Below are positions 45,348-54,547 of a DNA stretch of 64,000 nucleotides, piece by piece. Origin of the DNA: Pelagadaptatus sp034112445 (GTDB taxonomy: Bacteria; Pseudomonadota; Gammaproteobacteria; Pseudomonadales; Cellvibrionaceae); NCBI GenBank assembly GCA_034112445.1, contig JAWUVI010000004.1, positions 55,404 through 119,403 of the forward strand. The letters run 5' to 3'. The position numbers were made by a program, and so were the translations under genes. The notes beneath the pieces are model-generated. The model ran no database searches, was not told the origin of the DNA, and saw only the letters and a list, made by a program, of their open reading frames with translations. Every line of letters begins with the position of its first letter. The first letter of the stretch is position 1.

Positions 45348-46694
45348 ATGTCAAACCCTGAAAAACCACGCGTGAAGCGTGCGCTGATCGTTGCCGTGCA
45401 ATTGGACAACGTCAGTGATGTTGATTTCGAATCGTCGTTAGCCGAACTGAGTGATCTCGCTAAAACGTTAGGGTTGGAGGTGGTCGGTCAGTTTACCCAA
45501 AAGCGTTCGTCTTTCGATTCGACGGCTTATATAGGAGTTGGCAAACGAGAGGAGGTTCGGCAGTTTTTGCAGGACGAACAAGCTGGTTCGGGTTCTGAAG
45601 GTCAGGTTAGTTCTTCGGAAGAAGCGGGCCAAGTCGAGTTTATTCTGGTTGACCATGAAATCTCGCCGTCACAATCACTCAATTTGGAGATGGAGTTAGA
45701 TTGCGAGGTAATGGATCGTACGGTGGTCATTCTCGAAATTTTCCATCGTAATGCCAGCTCACACGCCTCGCGGGTACAAGTTGAAATAGCGCGCCTGAGT
45801 TATATGGCTCCGCGTCTGCGTGAGGCGGCCAAGCGTGCCGGGCCAGGAGGGCGACAGCGTAGTGGCACCGGTGGGCGTGGTACAGGGCAAACACGGAGTC
45901 AGACGGATAGCCAAAAGGTTCGCGACCGTATCGCCGAGCTGCAAAAGGAAATCGATGCCATGGAGGCCGTTCGCGACACCCAAAGATCGCGGCGACAGGG
46001 TCAGTCGGGATTAGCACAGGTGGCATTGGTAGGTTATACCAATGCGGGTAAGTCGACTTTGATGCGTGCCTTAACCGACAGTAAAGTGTTAGTGGCCAAC
46101 CAATTGTTTGCTACGCTCGATACCAAGGTACGTACCTTACATCCCGAAGTGGTTCCGCGGGTGTTGGTGAGTGATACGGTAGGTTTTATTAAAAACTTAC
46201 CGCATGGGCTGGTAGCATCGTTCAAGTCAACTTTAGACGAAGCGCTGAACGCATCTTTGTTGCTTCATGTTATTGATGCGGGCGATCCGGGTTTTGAGAT
46301 GCAACTTCAAGTAACCGATAAAGTATTGGCTGAGATTGGAGCCGATAGTGTGCCGCGTATTCGTGTGTTCAATAAAATTGACTATCTAGACGATTCTGTC
46401 GCTCAGGCAGAGCGTAGAGCTGAGTTGCAGGAAAAATATCCTGGTTGTATTGTTCTGAGCGCGCGCAGCAAAGATGATATAGCCCAGTTACATCAGGCGA
46501 TTGTAGAAGTTTTTCAAAAAAATCTGGTTGAAGCAGAGGTGTTTTTACCTTGGTCTGCGCAGGGTTTACGTGGCGATATATTTGCCTCCTGTGAAGTGCT
46601 TGAAGAGCGCGCTGATGCCGATGGTGCATTGTTTCGATTCCGCGCTCTGCCTGATGTGGTCGCTAGGTTAAGCGAGTTATCAGACAAAATGTAA
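45348..46694 (+). CDS. hflX: Ribosome-associated GTPase HflX
   Basis: About 448 residues. The N-terminal nucleotide-binding-like domain carries FDSTAYIGVGKREEV. A helical linker holds the Gly/Arg-rich GPGGRQRSGTGGRGTGQTRS. The G domain has G1 GYTNAGKST near 229, G3 DTVGFI and G4 NKID. HflX splits stalled ribosomes under stress. ATG 45348 (MSNPEKPRV) is preferred over TTG 45333. It is not next to hfq. An extra Ser/Gly/Glu-rich stretch (QAGSGSEGQVSSSEEAGQVE) at about 80-100 lengthens the N-domain. Confidence 0.95.
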   Translation: MSNPEKPRVKRALIVAVQLDNVSDVDFESSLAELSDLAKTLGLEVVGQFTQKRSSFDSTAYIGVGKREEVRQFLQDEQAGSGSEGQVSSSEEAGQVEFILVDHEISPSQSLNLEMELDCEVMDRTVVILEIFHRNASSHASRVQVEIARLSYMAPRLREAAKRAGPGGRQRSGTGGRGTGQTRSQTDSQKVRDRIAELQKEIDAMEAVRDTQRSRRQGQSGLAQVALVGYTNAGKSTLMRALTDSKVLVANQLFATLDTKVRTLHPEVVPRVLVSDTVGFIKNLPHGLVASFKSTLDEALNASLLLHVIDAGDPGFEMQLQVTDKVLAEIGADSVPRIRVFNKIDYLDDSVAQAERRAELQEKYPGCIVLSARSKDDIAQLHQAIVEVFQKNLVEAEVFLPWSAQGLRGDIFASCEVLEERADADGALFRFRALPDVVARLSELSDKM

Positions 46695-46823
46695 AATAGC
46701 ACTAATCGAATGACTAGAATATCGAGAATAAAAGAATAGGTAACCAGGCGGTGAGCCCGTTTTTTATGTTCAGGTTTCAAGTGCTGTCTATACTGAATCA
46801 AGGTTACGTACTTTAAAGCAGGG

Positions 46824-47879
46824 TTGCTAAAATTGAATAAGTTCTTTAAAAACATAGTTTCTGTCAATATCAGTTTATTTATGCTGTTTCATCTTTCATT
46901 GATTAAGGCCGATGAGCTTCTTCTCTTAAATTGGGATGAGTATCTGGCTGATAGTGTTATTGAAGCTTTTGAAGCTGAAACAGGACACACAATAAAAGTA
47001 GTAATTTTCGATAGCGATAATAAACGCGATGAAATACTGTCGAGCTCTGCGGGAAATCAATTTGACTTAGTCATGATAGACAGCGTCTCTGCACAATTGT
47101 TTGGTAAAAATAATGTATTGCATTCGAGTAATATAGAGCAGTTAAACATTCTTGAAAAAATAGACCCCCGTTGGCGGGAAAGCTGCGGTAATTTTGGCGT
47201 GCCTTATGCTTGGGGTACGGTAGGCATCGCTTATCGCTCAGATAAAATCGAAACACCACCGAGCTCTTGGTCAGAACTTATCGTGCCGAGTACTGGACTG
47301 AAAGGGCATGTGGGCATGCTTTTAGATCAAGTGGACACGTTTATCCCGGCGTTAAAGCTCCAAGGTGATTCAATTAACACTGAAAATATTGAAGAACTTA
47401 AAAATGCATACATAAAACTATTAAACCAGAAAGAATCACTTCTAACCTATGAATACCCCATCAGTTATCAAGAGAAAATGGGCAATGATAGTGAGCTGTA
47501 TATGGCTCTTGCTTATAGTGGCGATCAATACGTTCTAAATGGCGACGATGAAGATGGACCCTGGAGATATATTGTTCCGAAAGAAGGTACATCGGCTTGG
47601 GTGGATTGTTTGTCGATAGTAGAATCATCTTTGAATAAACCAGCGGCTAAGCAATTCTTGAGCTTTATTAACCGGCCTGAAGTCGCGGCCGAGAATGCGT
47701 CCGAAATATGGTTTGCAACCGCCAATTTGAATGCAATAAAATTTATTGATGAAGAACTTGTTAGTGATGAGAGTATTTTTCCTCCCCAGCAATTAATCGA
47801 CAGCAGTGAGCAGTACCAAATCCTATCGAATAAAAATATATCTCAAAGAAGCCGTATAATTGGTCGGTTGAATAAATAA
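46824..47879 (+). CDS. PotD-like periplasmic polyamine-binding protein (NspS-like)
   Basis: 351 residues. A signal peptide covers about 1-28. The mature part begins DELLLLNWDEYLADSVIEAF, like PotD, with DLVMIDS, FGVPYAWGTVGIAYRSD, YSGDQYVLN and PKEGTSAWVDCL lobes typical of spermidine/putrescine binders. Start is TTG (46824, or 46833 with CAGGG about 9 bases upstream); the first ATG (46881) would remove most of the signal peptide. No ABC-transporter genes follow. Instead, a membrane GGDEF-EAL gene starts 1 bp after the stop, as in the Vibrio nspS-mbaA sensor pair. Confidence 0.85.
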   Translation: MLKLNKFFKNIVSVNISLFMLFHLSLIKADELLLLNWDEYLADSVIEAFEAETGHTIKVVIFDSDNKRDEILSSSAGNQFDLVMIDSVSAQLFGKNNVLHSSNIEQLNILEKIDPRWRESCGNFGVPYAWGTVGIAYRSDKIETPPSSWSELIVPSTGLKGHVGMLLDQVDTFIPALKLQGDSINTENIEELKNAYIKLLNQKESLLTYEYPISYQEKMGNDSELYMALAYSGDQYVLNGDDEDGPWRYIVPKEGTSAWVDCLSIVESSLNKPAAKQFLSFINRPEVAAENASEIWFATANLNAIKFIDEELVSDESIFPPQQLIDSSEQYQILSNKNISQRSRIIGRLNK

Positions 47880-47880
47880 A

Positions 47881-50193
47881 ATGAAACTGAATAAACGCGT
47901 ACGGATGGTTATCATACCGGTTATTGTTTTAAGCTATTTTTCGGTTTTAGTTGTTGTTTACCTATTCGAGCGTAGCGCTTATTTGGATTACGAAAATTCA
48001 CGTTTAGCACTCCATTTAAATCAGTTGAAATCATCAGTTGCTCAGTACACTACGTTTGTTGAACCTTATTTTTCTGCTTTTGTTAAGTCTCCAATCCTTA
48101 GAGATATTCTTACCGCAAAGGATGCTCGTTTTAGCGCTTATTCGATTGAAGGAAATTTAGAAACCGCGATTGATAAACTGAAAAATATTGAATTTAATTC
48201 TCTAAGTTTAATTGTTGTTGATGCAAATGAAGATATAAAATATTTTTATGATAATGGCGACGACCCGTTTTCTGAGCCTAATGAAAATATGCTGATGACT
48301 GCAAAAATAATGTTGTCTGAGAGAAAGGAACACCAAAAGATAATTAAGGTTGAGGATGGGAAAACCATATACCTGCAAGCGGATGTTATAAATCCGCTTA
48401 CGCAAACGCCCCCTATTTCTGGAGACTGGGACAATGCAGTAGCTGTAGTTGCGCAACTGGATATGAAGTTGGTTGATCGGCTTAAGACTGAATTTAAAAA
48501 TGAAATGGGTTATGTTATTAGCCAAAAGAAAGACGATGACTTTTCTGAAGAAAACCATAATCGTTTTGGTGTTCATATAACATCTGCACTCACACCGCAG
48601 CAGTTTATACACATTGAATCATCACAATCTGAAATAACAAAGAAGTTATTAGAATTGTTATTTAAACAAATAATCGCATGGTTAATATTTACGGTTGCCT
48701 CTTCATTTTTTCTAATCACATTAATTTCACGTTATATAACAAAACCTATAAGAATCTTAGAAAAACAAATCATAGCAGCTGGTGAAAAGGGTGCTGATTT
48801 CCCTGAGCCAATAGATGCCAATGATGAAATTAGCTCTCTAAAAAAATCATTTTTTAATTTATATAGTCAGCTAAGGCAGTCGTACGAAAAAACTAAAATT
48901 CTGGCAGAAACCGATGGTTTGACCAAGCTGAAGAATCGCCGAATTTTTACAGAGATTGTAGGAAAATTAATCTCTAGAGCGGATAAGGCTGGGAAGTTTG
49001 CCATTCTCTATATAGATTTGGATAACTTTAAATTTGTAAATGATAATTTTGGTCATGAAGCGGGTGATATTTTATTAAAAGAGTTTTCAGATAAATTGCG
49101 TTCGGCTGTTAGGCCAACTGATGTTGTTATGACCAAAGATTATGGAGTCGCTAGAATCGGTGGTGATGAGTTTTCAGTGATTTTAAACTCATTTGATTCT
49201 GACTCAGACGTTATTAAAGTTTCCAATAGAATTATAAGTATTTTTGAAGGTGGATTTATTTGTTCGGCAGGCTGTTTTCCTGTTTCGGCCAGCATTGGTA
49301 TTGCTATGTATCCAAATGATGGAGACTCAGCTAAAGAATTAATAGGCAATGCTGATAAAGCCATGTATCAAGCCAAGAAAGGCGGTAAAAATAATTATTC
49401 ATTTTTTTCGTCCAGGTTGGCTTGCGAAGCAATACGTGAATTAGCAATAGAGGCTGTTTTAAAGGCAAAAGACTACTCTGAGTTTGTTGTGTATTACATG
49501 CCGGTAGTGGATGCAAAGACCACTGAAATAGTCGGAGTGGAGGCATTGGTTCGCTGGTTTTCATCCGATCTTGGGTTTGTATCTCCCGTAGAATTTATTC
49601 CTTTAGCCGAGTCGCGCGGTCACATTAAAGACTTAGATCTCTGGATTGTAAATTGTGTTTTTGATGATTTACCAAAGCTGCATAGTGTTATTGGGAATGA
49701 TGCTAAAGTTGCTATTAATATTTCTTCGGCACAGCTTGGTTCGGACGATATATTTTTGAAGTTAATGCAATTATTGCAAAGCAAAAATACTACTTCTACA
49801 AATATAGAGTTTGAAATAACAGAGACTTTTTCTGCTGTTATGTCGGACCAAGTTAGGGCCAATTTAAATTTATTCAAACAGGCTGGTTTTAGTTTGGCAT
49901 TGGATGATTTTGGTGCTGGACATACTTCGTTAGTTCAATTATTTGATTACCCGTTAGATGTCATAAAAATTGATAAATCAATCGTCGATAAAATTCTTGA
50001 CGACGGGAAAGAGCTGGTTGTGGCTCTTATTGTTTTTTGTAAGGAACAGGGATATAAAGTCACGGCAGAAGGTGTAGAAACCCAAGAGCAAGCTGATGTT
50101 CTCAGAAATGCGGGAGCGGATTATTTACAAGGATTTTATTTTGCAAAACCGCAGCCACTGAATGAGCTTACAAATTTCATAGAGAAACAATGA
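47881..50193 (+). CDS. Membrane GGDEF-EAL protein with periplasmic sensor (MbaA-like)
   Basis: 770 residues. TM1 (about 9-28), a periplasmic sensor of ~230 residues, TM2 (about 260-282), HAMP (ISRYITKPIRILEKQ), then GGDEF (ARIGGDEF near 421-428; RPTD I-site with a few extra residues before it) and EAL (EALVRW near 553; FEITET; LDDFGAG; DVIKIDKS; AEGVET). Both catalytic sites look intact, whereas I recall the Vibrio MbaA GGDEF as degenerate. It probably reads the polyamine-loaded state of the adjacent PotD-like protein. The stop overlaps the VF530 gene. Confidence 0.9.
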   Translation: MKLNKRVRMVIIPVIVLSYFSVLVVVYLFERSAYLDYENSRLALHLNQLKSSVAQYTTFVEPYFSAFVKSPILRDILTAKDARFSAYSIEGNLETAIDKLKNIEFNSLSLIVVDANEDIKYFYDNGDDPFSEPNENMLMTAKIMLSERKEHQKIIKVEDGKTIYLQADVINPLTQTPPISGDWDNAVAVVAQLDMKLVDRLKTEFKNEMGYVISQKKDDDFSEENHNRFGVHITSALTPQQFIHIESSQSEITKKLLELLFKQIIAWLIFTVASSFFLITLISRYITKPIRILEKQIIAAGEKGADFPEPIDANDEISSLKKSFFNLYSQLRQSYEKTKILAETDGLTKLKNRRIFTEIVGKLISRADKAGKFAILYIDLDNFKFVNDNFGHEAGDILLKEFSDKLRSAVRPTDVVMTKDYGVARIGGDEFSVILNSFDSDSDVIKVSNRIISIFEGGFICSAGCFPVSASIGIAMYPNDGDSAKELIGNADKAMYQAKKGGKNNYSFFSSRLACEAIRELAIEAVLKAKDYSEFVVYYMPVVDAKTTEIVGVEALVRWFSSDLGFVSPVEFIPLAESRGHIKDLDLWIVNCVFDDLPKLHSVIGNDAKVAINISSAQLGSDDIFLKLMQLLQSKNTTSTNIEFEITETFSAVMSDQVRANLNLFKQAGFSLALDDFGAGHTSLVQLFDYPLDVIKIDKSIVDKILDDGKELVVALIVFCKEQGYKVTAEGVETQEQADVLRNAGADYLQGFYFAKPQPLNELTNFIEKQ

Positions 50194-50459
50194 TGGCAGA
50201 AACTCAAAAAAATAATCCTCTGCACGGCATTACGCTAGAAGTGTTGTTGACAGAGTTAGTTGATCATTATGGTTGGCAAGTTTTAGCTGATGCCATGAAT
50301 ATGAACTGTTTTAAAAGTGACCCTAGTATTAAGTCGAGCTTAAAATTTTTACGGAAAACCCCTTGGGCTCGCGAAAAAGTAGAAGGCTTTTATTTGAATA
50401 AATTTAAGCGTGAAAAAAAGAACGATGCGTGGGGGAAATGGAAGAGCAACCCATCATAA
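50190..50459 (+). CDS. VF530 family DNA-binding-fold protein
   Basis: 89-residue small protein of the VF530/DUF2132 family, known from a Vibrio structure and of unknown function. It shows NPLHGITLEVLLTELVDHYG and FLRKTPWAREKVEGFYL. It overlaps the end of the GGDEF-EAL gene by 4 bp, so it is the third gene of that operon. ATG 50190 or ATG 50193 could be used. Confidence 0.88.
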   Translation: MMAETQKNNPLHGITLEVLLTELVDHYGWQVLADAMNMNCFKSDPSIKSSLKFLRKTPWAREKVEGFYLNKFKREKKNDAWGKWKSNPS

Positions 50460-50469
50460 CGGGTTACTC
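50444..50469. terminator. Possible terminator between convergent VF530 and valS genes
   Basis: GAGCAACCC (50444-50452) pairs with GGGTTACTC (50461-50469), one mismatch, 8-nt loop. It overlaps the VF530 stop and ends 11 bp from the valS stop. No strong T-run. Confidence 0.4.
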
Positions 50470-50479
50470 TTCATAGATT

Positions 50480-53284
50480 TTAAAGTTCGGATATTTTCTT
50501 TTCTTGATCTTTTAACTTGGCTAGAGCAGCACTCATGTCGGTTAATTTATCCCGTTCTTTTTGAACGACCTCTGCGGGTGCTTTATCCACGAATTTTGGA
50601 TTATTAAGTTTTCCATCAACGCGAGCCATTTCATTATTAATCTTATCTATTTCTTTGTTTAAGCGCGTTATCTCTGCATTTTTATCAATGAGTCCTGCCA
50701 TAGGAACCAAAATCTCCATGTCGCCTATAAGGCTAGTGGCGGACATGGGCGCGCTGTCATTGGCATTAAGCCACGTAATCTTATCTAGGCTAGCGAGGGT
50801 CATTAAATATTGTTCGTTGCTTTGTAAACGGCGTTGGTCTTCGTCACTGCCGTTGGCAAAAAACAACGGTATTTTTTTCGCCGGAGAAATATTCATTTCA
50901 CCACGGATATTGCGCACGCCTTCAATAACTTGTTTGAGCCACTCAACATCTTGTATTGATTGCTGGTCAATTTTACTTTCGTCACAAACCGGCATAGATG
51001 CAAGCATGATAGAGTTAGCGCTGCCATCGACGCCAGCCAAGTCTTTTACTCTCTGCCAAATTTCTTCGGTGATATAAGGCATAAGAGGATGAGCTAGGCG
51101 CAAGGTGGTTTCTAATACGCGGATTAACGTTCTACGTGTACCTTTTTTCTGAGCCGGTGTAGATGTGTCGCTGGTAAGAATCGGTTTGGATAATTCTAAA
51201 TACCATGAGCAGTATTCATTCCAAATAAAGTCATACAGCGCCTGTGATGCCAAATCAAAACGATAGGCATCGATGCCATCGGCAACGGCTTTTTCAACTT
51301 CTTGTAATTTTGACACTATCCAGCGGTCAGTTACCGACAGTTCGTAATCCTCACTGTTATCTTGGCCGCAATCGTGAGCTTCTATCCGGTTGCCCTCGTC
51401 GTCTTGAATTTCACAATTCATCAGTACGTAACGTGAAGCATTCCAAATTTTATTACAAAAATTTCTGAAGCCTTCGATACGACCTACATCAAACTTAATG
51501 TCACGCCCCGTCGAGGCTAATGAATAGTAGGTGTAGCGTAAAGCGTCCGTCCCGTATGAGGCCAGACCTTCAGGAAACTCTTTGCGTGTTTGTTTCTCGA
51601 TTTTTTTGCGTAGATGCGGTTGCATCATGCCGGCTGTACGCTTAGTGACTAACGATTCCAAGTCGATACCATCAATCAAATCGATAGGATCAAGTACATT
51701 GCCTTTCGATTTTGACATTTTTTGGCCGTGACTATCACGCACTAAACCGTGTACATAAACGGTATCGAAAGGCACTTCTTTTTTGAAGTGTAAAGTCATC
51801 ATGATCATTCTGGCAACCCAGAAAAAGATGATGTCAAAGCCGGTTACCAAGACGTTGGTTGGGTGGAAGGTGTTTAGTTCTTCGGTTTCTTCCGGCCATC
51901 CCAATGTGCCAAAAGTCCATAGGCCAGACGAAAACCACGTGTCCAATACGTCGTCGTCTTGACGCAGTTTTATGGGCGAAGGTATGTCGTATTTACTACG
52001 AACTTCTGCTTCACTGCGGCCAACGTAAATTTTCCCTTGTTCGTCGTACCAAGCGGGTATTCTGTGTCCCCACCAAAGTTGGCGTGAAATGCACCAGTCT
52101 TGAATGTCGCGCATCCAAGAAAAATACATATTTTCATATTGCTTAGGAACAAACTTAATGTCGCCATTCTCAACCGCTTTAATGGCTTCATCGGCCAATG
52201 GTTGAGTTTTAACGTACCACTGATCGGTCATGTAAGGTTCGATTACGACACCGGTACGATCCCCACGAGGGACTTTCAGTTTATGTGGTTCAATTTTTTC
52301 CAGTAAGCCGAGTTCGTCAAGGTCAGTAACGATTTGTTTGCGAGCATCAAATCGATCCATGCCACGATAGGCATCAGGGGAGTCGTTATTAATTTGCGCA
52401 TCATCGTTAAAGATATTGATGATGGGGAGGTCGTGACGCTGTCCCATTTCGTAATCGTTAAAATCGTGAGCTGGGGTGATTTTCACGCAGCCAGTACCAA
52501 AGTCTTTATCGACGTAGTCATCGGCAATGATGGGAATTTCACGGCCTACTAAGGGCAGGGTGATGGTTTTGCCTATCAGGTCTTTATAGCGTTCATCTTC
52601 AGGGTGCACCGCAACCGCTGAATCGCCGAGCATAGTTTCTGGGCGGGTAGTAGCAACCACCAAATGACCAGAACCGTCGGTCAGTGGATAGCGGAAATGC
52701 CACATAAAACCATCTTCTTCTTCCGACAAAACTTCTAAGTCAGATACGGCGGTATGAAGTTTTGGATCCCAGTTAACCAGTCGCTTACCGCGATAAATTA
52801 GATCTTCTTCATACAGCTGAATGAATGCTTCTTGGACGGCCTTATAAAAGCCATCGTCCATCGTAAAGCGTTCACGGCTCCAATCAGGGCTGGCTCCCAA
52901 ACGACGCAGTTGTTGGGTAATGTTGCCGCCGGACTCTTCTTTCCATTCCCAAATCTTCTCGATGAATTTTTCACGGCCAAGGTCATGTTTTGAAATACCC
53001 TGGGCATCGAGCTGACGCTCAACCACCATTTGCGTGGCAATACCGGCGTGATCAGTACCTACCTGCCAGAGCGTGTTGTTGCCCTGCATGCGGTGATAAC
53101 GAATCAGTGCATCCATAATACTTTCTTGGAAACCATGACCCATATGTAAGTTGCCGGTGACATTGGGCGGCGGAATCATGATGCAGTAAGGTTCGCCTTC
53201 TCCGGAAGGTTTAAAATAGCCACTATCTTCCCAAGTTTTGTACCATGAGGTTTCTATATCTTGGGGTTGGTAGGTCTTATCCAT
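50480..53284 (-). CDS. valS: Valyl-tRNA synthetase
   Basis: 934-residue class I synthetase charging tRNA-Val. HIGH motif as HMGH in PPPNVTGNLHMGHG near residue 47-50, KMSKS in GQKMSKSKGN near 525, an editing domain between them (VATTRPETMLGDSAVAVHPE), and a C-terminal coiled coil (LNKEIDKINNEMARVDGKLN). GAAGAAG precedes the ATG. A 7-bp stem (53296-53302 with 53316-53322) lies just upstream of that ribosome-binding site. Confidence 0.97.
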   Translation of the reverse strand: MDKTYQPQDIETSWYKTWEDSGYFKPSGEGEPYCIMIPPPNVTGNLHMGHGFQESIMDALIRYHRMQGNNTLWQVGTDHAGIATQMVVERQLDAQGISKHDLGREKFIEKIWEWKEESGGNITQQLRRLGASPDWSRERFTMDDGFYKAVQEAFIQLYEEDLIYRGKRLVNWDPKLHTAVSDLEVLSEEEDGFMWHFRYPLTDGSGHLVVATTRPETMLGDSAVAVHPEDERYKDLIGKTITLPLVGREIPIIADDYVDKDFGTGCVKITPAHDFNDYEMGQRHDLPIINIFNDDAQINNDSPDAYRGMDRFDARKQIVTDLDELGLLEKIEPHKLKVPRGDRTGVVIEPYMTDQWYVKTQPLADEAIKAVENGDIKFVPKQYENMYFSWMRDIQDWCISRQLWWGHRIPAWYDEQGKIYVGRSEAEVRSKYDIPSPIKLRQDDDVLDTWFSSGLWTFGTLGWPEETEELNTFHPTNVLVTGFDIIFFWVARMIMMTLHFKKEVPFDTVYVHGLVRDSHGQKMSKSKGNVLDPIDLIDGIDLESLVTKRTAGMMQPHLRKKIEKQTRKEFPEGLASYGTDALRYTYYSLASTGRDIKFDVGRIEGFRNFCNKIWNASRYVLMNCEIQDDEGNRIEAHDCGQDNSEDYELSVTDRWIVSKLQEVEKAVADGIDAYRFDLASQALYDFIWNEYCSWYLELSKPILTSDTSTPAQKKGTRRTLIRVLETTLRLAHPLMPYITEEIWQRVKDLAGVDGSANSIMLASMPVCDESKIDQQSIQDVEWLKQVIEGVRNIRGEMNISPAKKIPLFFANGSDEDQRRLQSNEQYLMTLASLDKITWLNANDSAPMSATSLIGDMEILVPMAGLIDKNAEITRLNKEIDKINNEMARVDGKLNNPKFVDKAPAEVVQKERDKLTDMSAALAKLKDQEKKISEL

Positions 53285-53385
53285 AATATTCTTCTTCGGC
53301 TTCGATCATTGGTAAAAGCCGAGCATTATACCTTGCGGGCACACTAATGATGAAGAGCTGATGGTGGAAAGTTAGACATTAAAAT

Positions 53386-54390
53386 TTAGCCAAATTGCTT
53401 TTTGTAAGCCGACGGAGAGATACCTGTCCAGCGAATAAACGCTCGGCGAAAATTAGACACGTCGTGAAAACCGATTAAGTCAGCTGTGTGACTTACCGAT
53501 ATGGCGGGGTTACGCAGATAGGTTTCGGCTAATTCTTGGCGAACCTCATCGAGAACAGATTGATACGAGGTGTCTTCGCCTTCGAGTTTTCGACGGAAGG
53601 TCCTAGTACTCATGTGAAAATTATCGGCGCATTGTTGCAGAGATGGAAGGGGTTGAATTGCGGCAATAAGATATTCTCGGACATCATTATGCAGTCCTTC
53701 TCGGCTTTGCATTCGTGCCAGCATTTCATCGCATTGTTGCTCAAACATTTTGAGCATAACGGGGTTGGCGTATTCTGGCTTCTCTTCCAAGATAGACTTA
53801 GGCAGAACAATTTTATTGATGTCCGCATCGAAGTGGACGCGACAATTGAGGATGTCGTCATAACTTGAGGTGTAGCTGGGAGCGGCGTAGGCACAAAAGA
53901 CATCAGCATCAATTTTATCAATATGCAAAAGATGGCGTATAGCGCTTAAAAATCCAGCAAAAAAAACTTCCGTGTTGGAGATGGGGTTCTCAATACTGGT
54001 TTTGTCATCAAAATACTCAATGTTTATGTGATCTTTAGTGATATTAATGATCATGTCGCTGTCGTGTAGCAGCAGCCGGTAATATTTTGCCAGTATATCA
54101 ATGGCTTGCCCCATATTTCGGCAGCTCATAATTGCATACCCAACCGCGCCATGTGACGTTAGGGTTAATTGCTCACCAAAATGTAAAAACACCTCAGGGC
54201 GGTTGGATAATAACTTTGCATTGGTATTAAGGGTGCGGAATTGTTTTTCCGAAATTCGGCTGTCAGGGTTGATTAATAATTCTTCTTTAAGGTTAACACT
54301 GTCAATCAAAGCGGCTCGGTCGGCTCCATATTCGACGGCGGCATCAATTAATATGGCAGCGTAACTGATAGAAAAATCATTTTTTGACAT
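53386..54390 (-). CDS. AraC-family transcriptional regulator
   Basis: About 334 residues. The N-terminal ~190 residues match the arabinose-binding-like domain of OruR/ToxT-type regulators (LINPDSRISEKQFRTLN, LTLTSHGAVGYAIMS). The C-terminal AraC domain has both helix-turn-helices (QCADNFHMSTRTFRRKLEGE and SHTADLIGFHDVSNFRRAFI). ATG 54390 (MSKNDFSIS) is preferred over TTG 54441. Divergent from the di-iron protein gene (157 bp between starts), which it probably controls. The spacer contains two GATGGC copies (54423-54428 and 54445-54450) that could be part of an operator. Confidence 0.9.
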   Translation of the reverse strand: MSKNDFSISYAAILIDAAVEYGADRAALIDSVNLKEELLINPDSRISEKQFRTLNTNAKLLSNRPEVFLHFGEQLTLTSHGAVGYAIMSCRNMGQAIDILAKYYRLLLHDSDMIINITKDHINIEYFDDKTSIENPISNTEVFFAGFLSAIRHLLHIDKIDADVFCAYAAPSYTSSYDDILNCRVHFDADINKIVLPKSILEEKPEYANPVMLKMFEQQCDEMLARMQSREGLHNDVREYLIAAIQPLPSLQQCADNFHMSTRTFRRKLEGEDTSYQSVLDEVRQELAETYLRNPAISVSHTADLIGFHDVSNFRRAFIRWTGISPSAYKKQFG

Positions 54391-54547
54391 GGATTTATTG
54401 TCGTTTTTTGTTGGGTTTATTGGATGGCCTAATATGACCAATAAGATGGCAAAAGATAACCTTGTGATAGGCCCCTTTGCAAGTAGTATTTAATAATTGG
54501 CTTTTGCCGAATCTATTTAAAACAATAAAAACAAGTGGAGTATTACA

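Noticed and set aside
48208..48612. 134-codon antisense frame within the MbaA-like gene
   Set aside because: AT-rich shadow with no features; the sense frame continues through it.
53296..53322. T-box-like or attenuator leader before valS
   Set aside because: A single 7-bp stem without a T-box sequence, leader peptide or T-run; probably incidental.
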